Below are positions 40,896-50,765 of a DNA stretch of 64,000 bases, in pieces (position 1 is the stretch's first letter; each line of letters begins with the position of its first letter). The DNA lies in NCBI GenBank assembly GCA_948602995.1, contig CAPEBR010000014.1:23649-87648 (forward strand), written 5' to 3'. A program made the translations under genes and the position numbers. This DNA comes from an uncultured Dorea sp. (GTDB lineage: Bacteria > Bacillota > Clostridia > Lachnospirales > Lachnospiraceae). The notes beneath the pieces were generated by a model. It searched no databases, was not told the origin of the DNA, and worked only from the letters and a program-made list of their open reading frames with translations.

Positions 40896-43783
40896 TTTTT
40901 AATCTCCTTCCTTCCAAGCCTGACCTCTTCCATCTCTTCCGCCAGTTCCCGATCCATATGGTCAAACAGATAATTCTTCCCAGTGTCTCTCCTCTTCTCA
41001 TATTCCTGGCGAATCTCGCGCCTTGTGATCTCCACTTCCTCCAGAAATTCCCTTGCAGATATCAGTGTTCCCCCCTGTCCCAGCGTCACCACCTGCTCCA
41101 CTGCGTCGGAGGTTACAACCGTCACATGAAACTTCCGCCCAATCTCATGGACTACCTTTTCAATATACTGATCCGCCGTCTCTGCTTCCTTCGTGTAGAC
41201 CACATGAATATTATGATATTTCTGTATTTCCAATGCATATCCCTCCACCTTATAGGCATCGAATACGAGGATCACCGTACATTTCTTAAAGCCCTGGTAA
41301 TTGCACAGGATATCCATCAGCTTATTTCTCGCTGCCTCAATATTTACTTTCGCCAGCTCCCTTAGGTCTTCCCAGGCAAAAATAACATTGTAGCCGTCCA
41401 CCAGCAGGTATTCCCGGAGTATTTCCTCCTTCTTATGGCGCCGTTCCTCTGGCTTTCCCATAACAGATGCTGCCCTGCCTGTTCTTCTCTCAATCTTCCC
41501 GTATGTCCGGATAAATATTTCCTCAAGCTCCTTTTCCTCTTCCAGGCTTAAAGAGACCGTTCCCTGGCCATACGCAGCTACCCCTGAGAAGCCGGGTGTA
41601 CGGCCCGGAGTTTTTTTTCCCGGGACGCCTGCTCTGCTGCCGCAGCCATCTGCTTCCTGTCTCTTTCGTTTTTCCAGCTGATTCTCCAGGTGCATATGGG
41701 CAGGCACCTCATTCCAGGGGACATAAAACCCGGCTCCATGAGCACAGAATATAGAACCCGGCGGATTATCCACATCCCCCTCCGGGTCATACCCACTCTC
41801 CTCAATAATCTCTTCCGCATTGTGGCAGGGGGCGTATCCTTTAAAGGTACACGAAAGCCTTCCCCTGCCCTTCGTATACGCCGCCACCTCTAACTGATAA
41901 TCCCGCATAGAAGCAACCGGGGCGCTGCCTGTCAGCACCGACATCTCTCCTTCTGTCTCCGGAGGGCCTGATTCCCCCTGCATCCGCTGAATATCCGTAA
42001 GAGCCCGTCCCACTGACGCAGCAGGAATCTCCAGCCGGAACTCATAATACGGCTCCAGAAGCTCACATTCCGCCTGCATCAGCCCCTGGCGCACCGCACG
42101 GTATGTTGCCTGTCGGAAATCACCTCCCTCCGTATGCTTCAGGTGGGCCCGGCCTGCCGCAAGCGTAATCTTAAGATCCGTTACCGCCGCCCCGGTAAGC
42201 ACGCCCCGGTGGGGTTTTTCCATCAGATGGGTGAGAATGAGCCTCTGCCAGTTCTTATCAAGCACATCCTCGCTGCAGTCTGTATCCACCACAAGGCCGC
42301 TCCCGGGCTCTCCCGGCTCCAGGATCAGATGCACCTCCGCATAATGCCTGAGCGGTTCAAAATGCCCCACCCCCTCGGCCGTCCTCCGGATTGTTTCCTT
42401 ATACACAATATTTCCGGTATCAAAGGAAACCTCTGTCCCGAACCGTTCCTTGATAAGGCTCTTTAATATCTCAATCTGCACCTCTCCCATGAGCCGGACA
42501 TGTATCTCCTGAAGCTCTTCGTTCCATACAATCCGAAGCATAGGATCCTCCTCCTCAAGCTGCCTCAGATTCAGAAGCATTCTGTGGGCATCACACCCCT
42601 CCAGAAGCTCCACCCGGTAATTCAGAACAGGCTCCAGCACAGGCTTAACATCGCCCTTCTCGGTTCCAAGTCCCTCCCCGGGCCAGGTTTTTGTAAGCCC
42701 TGTCACCGCGCAGATCTCCCCCCTCGCTGCTTCCTTTACTGCCTCGAATTTTTCTCCAGAGTAAATGCGTATCTGGTTAATCTTCTCCTCCCGGCATGCA
42801 TCCTCCCCGTCTTCCCATCGGATCATATCCTTCACCCGCAGTGTACCTGCCGTCACCTTCAGATGGGTAAGACGGTTTCCCTGGGCATCCCTGGAAATCT
42901 TATATACTCTCGCCCCAAAAGATGCCTTGCGGCCATCATCAGATGCACATCCGCCATCAGACGCTCGTCCATCATCAGACGCATGTCTGCCATCAGACGT
43001 ACATCCGCCGGATATCTGTCCCGACTCCGACGTATACTGTCCGAGTCCGTCCAAAAGCTTTTGTACCCCCTGCACCTTAAGCGCAGAACCAAAATAACAC
43101 GGAAAAACCTTTCGCTCCTCAATCAGCCTTATAATCGTCTCCTGCCTGAGGCTGCCTGTGTCCAGGTATTCCTCAAGCGCATTCTCCTCACAGACAGAGA
43201 CAGCCTCCAGAAACTCCTCCTCATAGTCTCCCTCTCTGCCTGAACCGCCCGGAAGCTTCTCATGGCTTCTTGCTGTATCAAATGCAATACATCCCTCATC
43301 CAGCCCGCTTCTGAGCTCGCAGAGAATTTTCTCCCGGTCTGTACCATTCTGGTCCATCTTATTTATAAATAAAAATGCCGGAATCTCATACCGCTTCAGA
43401 AGATTCCATAATGTCCTCGTATGACCCTGCACCCCGTCTGCTCCGCTGATTACAAGAATCGCGTAGTCGAGCACCTGAAGCGTCCGCTCCATCTCCGCGG
43501 AAAAGTCGACATGCCCCGGCGTGTCAAGAAGCGTAACCTGCGTATTCCCAAGCCTAAGAACCGCCTGCTTGGAAAATATGGTGATGCCCCGGCTCCTCTC
43601 CATGGCATACGTATCCAGAAACGCATCCCCGTGATCCACACGTCCGGGCTTTCTAATATTTCCGCACAGATACAGGATGCTCTCTGATAGCGTTGTCTTG
43701 CCGGCATCAACATGGGCCAACAGACCCGCACAAATATGTTTTGTTGGCTTTTGGGACTTATTTTCCTCTGCCTGTTCGCCCAT
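40892..43783 (-). CDS. TetM/EF-G-like translational GTPase fused to a YacP/Rae1-like NYN nuclease domain
   Basis: 963 residues. Residues 1-700 follow ribosomal-protection proteins and EF-G: G1 AHVDAGKTT, switch region RSRGITI, G3 LLDTPGHVDFS, G4 INKMD, then EF-G domains II-V with RGVLTGAAVTDLKI and GPPETEGEMSVL. A low-complexity SDGR/ASDD insertion sits near 258-290. From about residue 790 to 950 is a NYN domain of the YacP type: LLVDGYNVIF, ILVFDAYKVEG, AETADQYIEKV and VVTSDAVEQ, keeping the acidic residues. In B. subtilis, Rae1/YacP is an A-site ribosome-dependent mRNA endonuclease. The fusion suggests GTPase-delivered mRNA cleavage on the ribosome, or an unusual stress factor. Tetracycline resistance is not supported. 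Confidence 0.9.
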   Translation of the reverse strand: MGEQAEENKSQKPTKHICAGLLAHVDAGKTTLSESILYLCGNIRKPGRVDHGDAFLDTYAMERSRGITIFSKQAVLRLGNTQVTLLDTPGHVDFSAEMERTLQVLDYAILVISGADGVQGHTRTLWNLLKRYEIPAFLFINKMDQNGTDREKILCELRSGLDEGCIAFDTARSHEKLPGGSGREGDYEEEFLEAVSVCEENALEEYLDTGSLRQETIIRLIEERKVFPCYFGSALKVQGVQKLLDGLGQYTSESGQISGGCTSDGRHASDDGRASDGGCASDDGRKASFGARVYKISRDAQGNRLTHLKVTAGTLRVKDMIRWEDGEDACREEKINQIRIYSGEKFEAVKEAARGEICAVTGLTKTWPGEGLGTEKGDVKPVLEPVLNYRVELLEGCDAHRMLLNLRQLEEEDPMLRIVWNEELQEIHVRLMGEVQIEILKSLIKERFGTEVSFDTGNIVYKETIRRTAEGVGHFEPLRHYAEVHLILEPGEPGSGLVVDTDCSEDVLDKNWQRLILTHLMEKPHRGVLTGAAVTDLKITLAAGRAHLKHTEGGDFRQATYRAVRQGLMQAECELLEPYYEFRLEIPAASVGRALTDIQRMQGESGPPETEGEMSVLTGSAPVASMRDYQLEVAAYTKGRGRLSCTFKGYAPCHNAEEIIEESGYDPEGDVDNPPGSIFCAHGAGFYVPWNEVPAHMHLENQLEKRKRQEADGCGSRAGVPGKKTPGRTPGFSGVAAYGQGTVSLSLEEEKELEEIFIRTYGKIERRTGRAASVMGKPEERRHKKEEILREYLLVDGYNVIFAWEDLRELAKVNIEAARNKLMDILCNYQGFKKCTVILVFDAYKVEGYALEIQKYHNIHVVYTKEAETADQYIEKVVHEIGRKFHVTVVTSDAVEQVVTLGQGGTLISAREFLEEVEITRREIRQEYEKRRDTGKNYLFDHMDRELAEEMEEVRLGRKEIKK
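42930..43012 (-). repeat. Short tandem repeat in the GTPase gene
   Basis: Imperfect units of the type CCATCATCAGACGC / CCATCAGACG encode SDGRHASDDGRASDGG-like sequence in a loop of the GTPase. A length-variable insertion is possible. Confidence 0.65.
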
Positions 43784-43789
43784 AAAAAT

Positions 43790-43836
43790 CCTCCTCTCGT
43801 GAAAGTATACTTTATTTAGTATATCACAAGAGGAGG
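43790..43836 (-). promoter_or_regulatory. Hairpin masking the ribosome site of the GTPase-nuclease gene
   Basis: CCTCCTCTCGTG (43790-43801) can pair with CACAAGAGGAGG (43825-43836), with GTATAC/GTATAT near the loop. In the minus-strand RNA the GGAGG ribosome site, seven bases before the ATG at 43783, forms the 3' arm. This is a candidate translational on/off switch. Confidence 0.6.
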
Positions 43837-44072
43837 TCTTAGTCGAGATGCAGTATCAGAGAAGGGAGTGAACATTAACTTTTCAGTTACTATTCACAGG
43901 CAACTTATACTACATTTTCCCGTTTTTTTCTTGCATTCTGCCATATCTTTTTTCCCTTTTTTAATGGTAAAATATAGATAGTTATGGATAACAGCAGTCA
44001 TCTATAGACAAATTAACTGAAACTGCCAAAACCATAAAGACAATCAGCAAAACAGGAGGTATAAACACAATT

Positions 44073-46265
44073 ATGGGAATTGTTTTTAACAGCACTACAA
44101 AAACAATCACACTGCACACAAAAAATACATCCTATCAGATGAAAATCGGAAATCTGGACTACCTGCTTCATCTTTATTATGGGCCGTCCATCTCCGATGC
44201 AGACATGTCCTATCAGATCATGCAGTATGACCGCGGCTTTTCCGGCAATCCATACGAATCCCGGAATGCCAGAACCTTTTCACTGGATGCCCAGCCTCAG
44301 GAATTCAGCACCCAGCAACAGGGCGATTTCCGCACCACAAGCATCGAGGTGGTGAATAGCGACGGCAGCTATTCCTTCCACGGGAAGGTAACCGGGCATC
44401 AGATCACCGACGGAAAATACCGTCTTGACACACTGCCGGCCACATTTCAGACAGAGAAAGACACTGCCAGTACCCTGGAGGTAACGCTTCTTGACGCGGT
44501 ATCGAATGTGGAGGTAACGCTTTTGTACAGCGTTTTTGAGGAGGCCGACATAATCACCCGTGCCGTGAGGGTGAAAAACCTGGGAAGCGAATCCATTCAT
44601 CTGAAGAAAATCATGTCCCTGTGCCTCGACTTTTTAAATGGCGCGGACATGGATCTGGTGAGCCTCCCGGGACGCTACGGCCAGGAGCGCCAGGTCGAGC
44701 GCCAGCATATGACGCACCACATTCACACCATTGGAAGCGTGCGCGGCTCCTCCAGCCACCAGCAGAATCCTTTCCTGATCCTCTGCGGCAGGGACGCCAC
44801 TGAGGATTACGGCAGATGCTACGGCTTCTCTCTTATGTACAGCGGCAATTTCCTTGCGGAAGCAGAGCTTGACCAGTATGACCAGCTCCGTCTCGTTATG
44901 GGAATCAACCCGAAGCAGTTCGTGTATGAGTTAAAGCCGCAGGAAGTCTTCGAAGGTCCCGAGGTCGTCATGGCCTTTACAGAGCACGGATTTACCGGAC
45001 TTTCCCATCTGTATCACGACTTTTACCGCACGAACCTCTGTGCGAGCAAATTTGTGACAGAGGTACAGCGGCCTGTTCTCATTAACAGCTGGGAAGCGGC
45101 ATTTATGGACTTCGATGACGTAAAGCTTGTAAATATTGCGAAAGCCGCCAAAAATATGGGCGTAGACCTTCTCGTTATGGATGACGGATGGTTCGGGAAA
45201 CGCGATGACGACAACAGTGGGCTCGGAGACTGGTACGTAAATGAGGACAAGATCAAATGCGGGCTCCACCGGCTTGTAGAGCAGATCAGCGAGCTGGATA
45301 TGAAGTTCGGCATCTGGTTTGAGCCAGAGATGGTATCAGAGGACAGCAACCTCTACCGCACACACCCCGAATGGGTGATGCAGATTCCCGGCCGCCATGC
45401 GGTAAGAAGCAGAAACCAGCTTGCCCTTGACATGAGCCGCAGGGACGTGCAGGACTACCTGATTGAAAGCATCAACTCCATACTGGACGATGCAGATATT
45501 TACTATGTAAAATGGGACATCAACCGTTCCCTTGCCGATATCTGGTCAAATGAACTGCCCGGAGAACGCCAGGGAGAGGTATACCACCGCTATATCTTAG
45601 GATTGTACCGCGTCATGGACAAAATCATCAAGACACATCCGGACATCCTGTTCGAGGGCTGCTCCGGCGGAGGCGGACGCTACGACCCGGGCATGCTCCA
45701 CTACTACCCTCAGTACTGGGTAAGCGACAACAACAATCCCATCGACCGGCTGAAGCTCCACTACGGAACCTCCTTCGTGTACCCGACGTGCACCATGGGC
45801 GCACACATTTCCGACAGTGGAAAATTTATACCACTTGAGACAAAAGCGGTTGTCGCTATGTGCGGAACCTTTGGCTACGAGCTCGACGCGACACACCTTA
45901 ATAAAAAACAACAGAAAATCTGCAGAAAGCAGAGCAATCTGTTCCGGAAATACTACCACATCATATTTAAGGGAGACTACTACCGCCTGACTAATCCGTT
46001 CGAGCCTGGAAATATGACCGCATGGCAGCATGTCACCAAAAACAAAAAGGAATCACTCATCAGCGTCGTTGTAACAAACCTCACCTGCAACGGACCGCAG
46101 GAATATATCCGGGCAAAGGGGCTTCTCCCGAATGCCCTCTACCGCGTAAACGGCACAGAGGAAGTACATTCCGGCGCCGCACTGATGAATGCAGGCCTTC
46201 CCATCCCGCGGGAGGTGCCTGAATATACCTCCTTCCAGTTCCACCTTACCAGAACGCGGGAATAA
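44073..46265 (+). CDS. Alpha-galactosidase, GH36
   Basis: 730 residues, the full GH36 length, with no signal peptide, so cytosolic. It releases galactose from raffinose- or melibiose-type sugars. Motifs: LLVMDDGWFG, KFGIWFEPEMV, the catalytic nucleophile Asp in YVKWDINRS (about residue 479), CSGGGGRYDPG, and the acid/base Asp in WVSDNNNPID (about 550). AGGAGGTATAAAC precedes the ATG, which opens MGIVFNSTTK. The released galactose would enter the galK/galT route encoded at 55-58 kb. It ends just before a palindromic repeat shared with the convergent flavodiiron gene. Confidence 0.94.
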   Translation: MGIVFNSTTKTITLHTKNTSYQMKIGNLDYLLHLYYGPSISDADMSYQIMQYDRGFSGNPYESRNARTFSLDAQPQEFSTQQQGDFRTTSIEVVNSDGSYSFHGKVTGHQITDGKYRLDTLPATFQTEKDTASTLEVTLLDAVSNVEVTLLYSVFEEADIITRAVRVKNLGSESIHLKKIMSLCLDFLNGADMDLVSLPGRYGQERQVERQHMTHHIHTIGSVRGSSSHQQNPFLILCGRDATEDYGRCYGFSLMYSGNFLAEAELDQYDQLRLVMGINPKQFVYELKPQEVFEGPEVVMAFTEHGFTGLSHLYHDFYRTNLCASKFVTEVQRPVLINSWEAAFMDFDDVKLVNIAKAAKNMGVDLLVMDDGWFGKRDDDNSGLGDWYVNEDKIKCGLHRLVEQISELDMKFGIWFEPEMVSEDSNLYRTHPEWVMQIPGRHAVRSRNQLALDMSRRDVQDYLIESINSILDDADIYYVKWDINRSLADIWSNELPGERQGEVYHRYILGLYRVMDKIIKTHPDILFEGCSGGGGRYDPGMLHYYPQYWVSDNNNPIDRLKLHYGTSFVYPTCTMGAHISDSGKFIPLETKAVVAMCGTFGYELDATHLNKKQQKICRKQSNLFRKYYHIIFKGDYYRLTNPFEPGNMTAWQHVTKNKKESLISVVVTNLTCNGPQEYIRAKGLLPNALYRVNGTEEVHSGAALMNAGLPIPREVPEYTSFQFHLTRTRE

Positions 46266-46267
46266 AC

Positions 46268-46311
46268 CAGTTGGGGACGGGGCATTTTTAAAAATGCCCC
46301 GTCCCCAACTG
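46268..46311. repeat. GGGGACGGGGC palindrome, copy 4 (44 bp, perfect)
   Basis: CAGTTGGGGACGGGGC and its exact inverse meet at TTTTT|AAAAA. It fills almost the whole 47-bp gap between the convergent alpha-galactosidase and flavodiiron genes, where it is well placed as a bidirectional terminator. Confidence 0.92.
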
Positions 46312-46312
46312 C

Positions 46313-48103
46313 TTACCCGATCGGTTCAAAGTCCGCCACGCCATGCTTGCACAGGGGGCAGATAAAGTCATCCGGCAGTTCGTCGCCCTCATAGATATAT
46401 CCGCATACCACGCACACATATCCCTTCTTGCCTTCCGTCTCCGGTTTTGGCTTTACGTTGCTCTGATAATAGTTGTAGGTCATGGTCTCCACATTGGAAA
46501 TCACCCGTGCCTCTGTTACGGTACAGATAAACATGCCGTGGGTATCCAGGTCCACGTACTGCTCTACCTTAAGAGACATGAATGCATTGATGTATCTAGA
46601 CAGGAATACCAGGCCGTTGTCGGAGCGTAAGGGGCTGCATCCCTCGAATTTATCTACATTTCTTCCGCTTTGGAAGCCGAAGTTCTGAAATACTTTAAAT
46701 GGCGCTTCGGTGGACAGGCAGTTTACATTCATAATCCCCGTCTGCTTAATAATATGGTGGGAGTAGTTTGCCTTATTTATGCATACCGCCACCCGGTTCG
46801 GGCTGTCCGTCACCTGGGATACAGTATTTACTATGAGGCCGTTGTCCTTCTTGCCGTCATTGGATGTAACTACATACAGGCCGTAACCGATCTTAAAGAG
46901 GGCGGTCAGGTCATTTTTATTGGCAGTCTCATCGTGCTGCGCCAAGTAGTCCTTGCAGAATTCCTCTGCCATGGCTTCAAGCTGTGCACTGCTTTCCTCA
47001 TTCAGGGCGGACCTGATGGTTACTGTTGTATCCGCAAAGGTCAGCTTTTTACAGCCTTCAAACATCTTCTTCATTACCTTGGCTGCAAGGGGAGCCCAGG
47101 ATCCGTTTTCAATGAGGCCGATCTTCCGGTTCTGGAAATTACGCTCCGTCAGATGGTTAATAAATTCGCGCATGAACGGGAAAATCTCTGCATTATAAGT
47201 TGTAGTTGCGAGAATCAGCTTTCCATACCGGAAGGCATCCTCCACCGCCTCTGCCATATCACAGCGGGCAAGGTCATTTACAACAACCTTCGGGCAGCCC
47301 TTGGCGCGGAGCTTATCGGCAAGAAGTTCTACTGCCTTCTTCGTATTTCCATAGACAGATGTATATGCAATCACAATCCCTTCCGTCTCAATTCCGTAGG
47401 ATGACCATGTATTATAAAGGCCGAGATAATATCCAAGATTCTCTGTAAGCACCGGCCCGTGGAGCGGGCAGATTACCTGGATATCAAGTCCGGCTGCCTT
47501 TTTTAAAAGGTTCTGTACCTGCGCGCCGTACTTTCCGACGATTCCGATATAATAGCGGCGTGCCTCGCATGCCCAGTCTTCTTCCACATCCAGCGCACCG
47601 AACTTTCCGAAACCGTCTGCTGAGAACAGCACCTTGTCACAGGAATCATAGGTCACGATAACCTCCGGCCAGTGCACCATAGGCGCCGCAACAAAAGCGA
47701 GTTCATGCTTCCCAAGAGACAGCGTGTCTCCTTCCTTCACGACAACCTGCCTGTCCACAAAGTCTGTTCCAAAGAACTGGTTCATCATGGCAAATGCTTT
47801 CGTGCTGGATACAATCTTTGTATCTGGATAAGCCTTCATAAAATTGGCAATGTTCGCGGAGTGATCCGGCTCCATGTGCTGGACGATCAGGTAATCCGGG
47901 GTTCTGCCGCCTGTCGCATTCTGGATATTATCCAGCCACTCATGGGTAAACCGCGCGTCAACCGTATCAAAAACAGCGATCTTCTCATCCATCACTACAT
48001 AGGAATTGTATGCCATGCCATTAGGAACAACATACTGCCCCTCAAAAAGATCTACCTCATGATCATTCACACCTACATACTTAATGTCGTTAGTAATAGT
48101 CAT
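46313..48103 (-). CDS. Flavodiiron protein with flavin-reductase and rubredoxin domains
   Basis: About 596 residues in four domains: a metallo-beta-lactamase-like diiron domain (about 1-245, with HMEPDHSANI), a flavodoxin (about 250-390, TSVYGNTKKAV), a flavin-reductase-like domain (about 405-545) and a C-terminal rubredoxin (YVCVVCGYIYEGD and ICPLCKHG). Flavodiiron proteins reduce O2 to water and/or NO to N2O in anaerobes; the fused reductase and rubredoxin supply electrons. The start at 48103 has GGAGCAGATG upstream, preferred over an earlier in-frame start without a site. It marks an anaerobe coping with oxygen. Confidence 0.93.
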   Translation of the reverse strand: MTITNDIKYVGVNDHEVDLFEGQYVVPNGMAYNSYVVMDEKIAVFDTVDARFTHEWLDNIQNATGGRTPDYLIVQHMEPDHSANIANFMKAYPDTKIVSSTKAFAMMNQFFGTDFVDRQVVVKEGDTLSLGKHELAFVAAPMVHWPEVIVTYDSCDKVLFSADGFGKFGALDVEEDWACEARRYYIGIVGKYGAQVQNLLKKAAGLDIQVICPLHGPVLTENLGYYLGLYNTWSSYGIETEGIVIAYTSVYGNTKKAVELLADKLRAKGCPKVVVNDLARCDMAEAVEDAFRYGKLILATTTYNAEIFPFMREFINHLTERNFQNRKIGLIENGSWAPLAAKVMKKMFEGCKKLTFADTTVTIRSALNEESSAQLEAMAEEFCKDYLAQHDETANKNDLTALFKIGYGLYVVTSNDGKKDNGLIVNTVSQVTDSPNRVAVCINKANYSHHIIKQTGIMNVNCLSTEAPFKVFQNFGFQSGRNVDKFEGCSPLRSDNGLVFLSRYINAFMSLKVEQYVDLDTHGMFICTVTEARVISNVETMTYNYYQSNVKPKPETEGKKGYVCVVCGYIYEGDELPDDFICPLCKHGVADFEPIG

Positions 48104-48218
48104 TATCATCTGCTCCTTTATTTTTATAATTCTTTTATAAGCCGAACATATTATAACACACTGGAGCACGTTTGAAAAACATTTTCTGTCAGATGTGCGC
48201 TTCCCCCGCTAAAAATTT

Positions 48219-48387
48219 GTTACTATTCACGGACTAACCGTCCACTCATAGTAACGCATCCAGCCCATTTAAAGTCGCTTTCAGCGAGGGGCTGGATGCT
48301 GGAAACCACCACTTTATCGGCTCGGATGCCGTGCAGCGGAGTGCACGGCCCCCTGAATAGTAACTAAAAATTTGTTACTATTCACGA
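48219..48387. repeat. Hairpin repeat with GTTACTATTCA / TGAATAGTAAC ends plus a direct repeat
   Basis: The ends at 48219-48229 and 48354-48364 enclose GCATCCAGCC/GGCTGGATGC and CCGTGCA/TGCACGG hairpins. CTAAAAATTTGTTACTATTC occurs twice (48210 and 48363), so the left edge is repeated after the element. With flavodiiron and MATE promoters on either side, this fills the 378-bp gap 48104-48481, which holds no gene. Confidence 0.75.
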
Positions 48388-48481
48388 TACTTTCTTACTT
48401 GACGAAGAAGCTGTTCATTGATAGAGTAATTACATCACTATTTTTAAGGAAAAATTAAGAAAGCAATAAGGGGGGCAGGTA

Positions 48482-49864
48482 ATGAGCAGTAAAAAGGTTA
48501 TGGATATGACAAAGGGGCCGGTATTAAGCCAGATGACGAGATTTGCGCTGCCGGTCCTGCTCGGGATGCTCTGCCAGCGGATCTACAACTTTGCGGACAC
48601 CTACATTGTAGGGCATTTCCTCGGTGACGAAGCACTGGCAGCGGTAAGTATAGCGGGAACGGCTATGTATCTTTTATTTTCCGTCATGATGGGTGTAACG
48701 ACCGGCGTCAGTGTCGTCATCTCCCAGTATTACGGCGCCCGCGAGGAACAGAATGTCCGCCGTACCTTCGTGGCGGGAGCCTGGGTGGCGGCAGGCATAA
48801 CACTTCTTATTACTGCGGGAGGCATGCTGACAGTGAAGCCGCTCCTCAGGCTCCTTAAGACCTCTGATGCACTCCTGCCGGATGCGGGTTCCTACCTGCT
48901 CGTCATCTATGCAGGGTGTGCGGCAACCATGCTGTACAACTTCAGTGCCTCTGTATTAAGAGCTTTGGGAAATTCCGTGGTTCCCCTTGTCTTTCTTATC
49001 GTGTCCAGCGTATTAAATGTCGTACTGGACATTGTTTTTGTGGCATGGATACCCATGGGGACGGCAGGCGCAGCATTTGCAACTGTTCTGTCGCAGATCA
49101 TTTCCGGCATCCTGTGTATGTGGTATGCACTTCGGATCCTGCCGTTTCTTAAGGTAAACCGGAAGGAATGGAAGCCGGATTCCTTCCTCGCCGGACAGGT
49201 GCTCCGCTACGGGCTCCCCACAGGCTTCCAGATGAGCATCATATCCATCTCTGATATGACACTCCAGGCAGTCATCAATACCTATGGCACAACCATGATT
49301 GTCGCATACGGTGTGTGCGTGAAGGTAGAGGGACTCGGCTTTCAGATGGCGGATGCCATCGGCTCTGCGGTGGCGACCTTCACCGGGCAGAATGTAGGGG
49401 CCAGGGATTATATCCGTGTGAGAAAGGGTGTACGCAGCGCCTATGTTATGAATATCATCTGCTACGGCATTTTCTGTCCCCTTGTTTTCCTGTTTGCAGA
49501 GCCGGTCATGAGGGCATTTACGCAGACGCCTGAAGCAATACGCCTTGGTACCGAGTACATGCGTATCTTTACATCATTTTTTATTGCAGGGGGCATACTG
49601 GTCGTTTACCACAATATTCTGCGTGCGTCAGGAGATGTATTCGTAACCGTGCTCATAGGATTAAGCGAGGTCGTAACCCGAATCGGATGCTCGCTCCTCT
49701 TTCCGGAAATCTTTGGATACCGGGGGCTTTGGTTCGTGTCCCCCATCACCTGGATCTGCGCTGCTCTGGTAGGCGCAATACGATACTACACCGGCTCCTG
49801 GGAAAAAAAGGAGGATCCATATGTCAAAGAAAAAAAAGCCAAAAATGGAATTTCGCTATTATAA
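48482..49864 (+). CDS. MATE-family multidrug/metabolite efflux transporter
   Basis: 460 residues with about twelve hydrophobic spans and the MATE start pattern MTKGPVLSQMTRFALPVLLG, ADTYIVGHFLG and VISQYYGAREE. MATE transporters exchange drugs or organic compounds for Na+ or H+. GGGGGCAGGTA precedes the ATG. The 3' end overlaps the AraC-family gene by 44 bp, so both are transcribed together, suggesting that regulator controls or senses the transporter's substrate. Confidence 0.93.
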   Translation: MSSKKVMDMTKGPVLSQMTRFALPVLLGMLCQRIYNFADTYIVGHFLGDEALAAVSIAGTAMYLLFSVMMGVTTGVSVVISQYYGAREEQNVRRTFVAGAWVAAGITLLITAGGMLTVKPLLRLLKTSDALLPDAGSYLLVIYAGCAATMLYNFSASVLRALGNSVVPLVFLIVSSVLNVVLDIVFVAWIPMGTAGAAFATVLSQIISGILCMWYALRILPFLKVNRKEWKPDSFLAGQVLRYGLPTGFQMSIISISDMTLQAVINTYGTTMIVAYGVCVKVEGLGFQMADAIGSAVATFTGQNVGARDYIRVRKGVRSAYVMNIICYGIFCPLVFLFAEPVMRAFTQTPEAIRLGTEYMRIFTSFFIAGGILVVYHNILRASGDVFVTVLIGLSEVVTRIGCSLLFPEIFGYRGLWFVSPITWICAALVGAIRYYTGSWEKKEDPYVKEKKAKNGISLL

Positions 49865-50759
49865 AATGCCGGAAGGGAACTATATTCTTGCCCTCCTTGG
49901 ACAGAAATGGGTGCAGTCCTACGGCAGAGATGTGGATTATCTCCATTTCCATAATTACCTGGAGATCGGATACTGCTATGACGGCGTCGGGGAACTGATA
50001 CTCGGCGAACAAGATTACCGGTATGCAGGAAATGAATTCACCGTTATTCCCAAAAACTATCCACACACCACAAATAGCGACCCGGGCACCATCAGCAAAT
50101 GGGAATATCTTTTCATTGATGTTGACGGAATTCTCAGCGACCTGTATCAGGGTATGGGAAACACAAAGCGCATGAACTATATGCTTGAGAAGGTGAACTC
50201 GAAGGCCATTTTTCAAAAAGCAAAAATCCGCCCGAAGCTTGCAGGTATCATAAGGAAACTGATCGAAATCATGCGGAATACCGAGGAATTTTACATGGAG
50301 GAGGCAAAGGGCGTGATGGTGGAACTTCTTGTAAATATTGCCCGGGAAAATAAATCTGACAGAAGACCGGCAGAACCTGGAAGCCGGATCACGATTCCCA
50401 TCGTCCGGGCAATGGATTACATCACTCTCCACTACATGGAGCCCATCCGGATTGACGAGCTGTCAGCCTGGTGTCATATCAGCGAAACCCATTTCCGGCG
50501 GCTGTTCTCCGAATATATGAACATGAGCCCGCTGGAGTACATTAACCTGGTGAGGGTGCAGACCGCATGCAATTATCTGAAGAATACGGATGAGTCTATT
50601 ATAGACATTGCAAATAAGTGCGGCTTTACCACGCCTTCCACCTTCAACCGTAATTTCCGGCAGGTAACCGGCGTCTCCCCCAGTGAATGGCGCAGACGTC
50701 CAGAAAATTATGAACAACAGCTCCTGAAATCCTGGATTCATTCCGAGCAGGGATGGTAA
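49821..50759 (+). CDS. AraC-family transcriptional regulator
   Basis: 312 residues. An N-terminal cupin-like sensing part (HFHNYLEIGYCYDG, GNEFTVIPKNYPHT) and a C-terminal double HTH (IRIDELSAWCHISETHFRRL and IIDIANKCGFTTPSTFNRNF, then GVSPSEWRR). AAGGAGGATCCAT inside the MATE gene precedes the ATG, so translation is coupled. It probably controls the MATE gene or a nearby sugar gene; the ligand is unknown. Confidence 0.92.
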   Translation: MSKKKKPKMEFRYYKMPEGNYILALLGQKWVQSYGRDVDYLHFHNYLEIGYCYDGVGELILGEQDYRYAGNEFTVIPKNYPHTTNSDPGTISKWEYLFIDVDGILSDLYQGMGNTKRMNYMLEKVNSKAIFQKAKIRPKLAGIIRKLIEIMRNTEEFYMEEAKGVMVELLVNIARENKSDRRPAEPGSRITIPIVRAMDYITLHYMEPIRIDELSAWCHISETHFRRLFSEYMNMSPLEYINLVRVQTACNYLKNTDESIIDIANKCGFTTPSTFNRNFRQVTGVSPSEWRRRPENYEQQLLKSWIHSEQGW

Positions 50760-50765
50760 CCTGTC

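Noticed and set aside
40892..43783. Tetracycline-resistance gene of the tet(M/W/O) class
   Set aside because: The NYN fusion and divergence suggest a house-keeping or stress role; resistance cannot be claimed from sequence.
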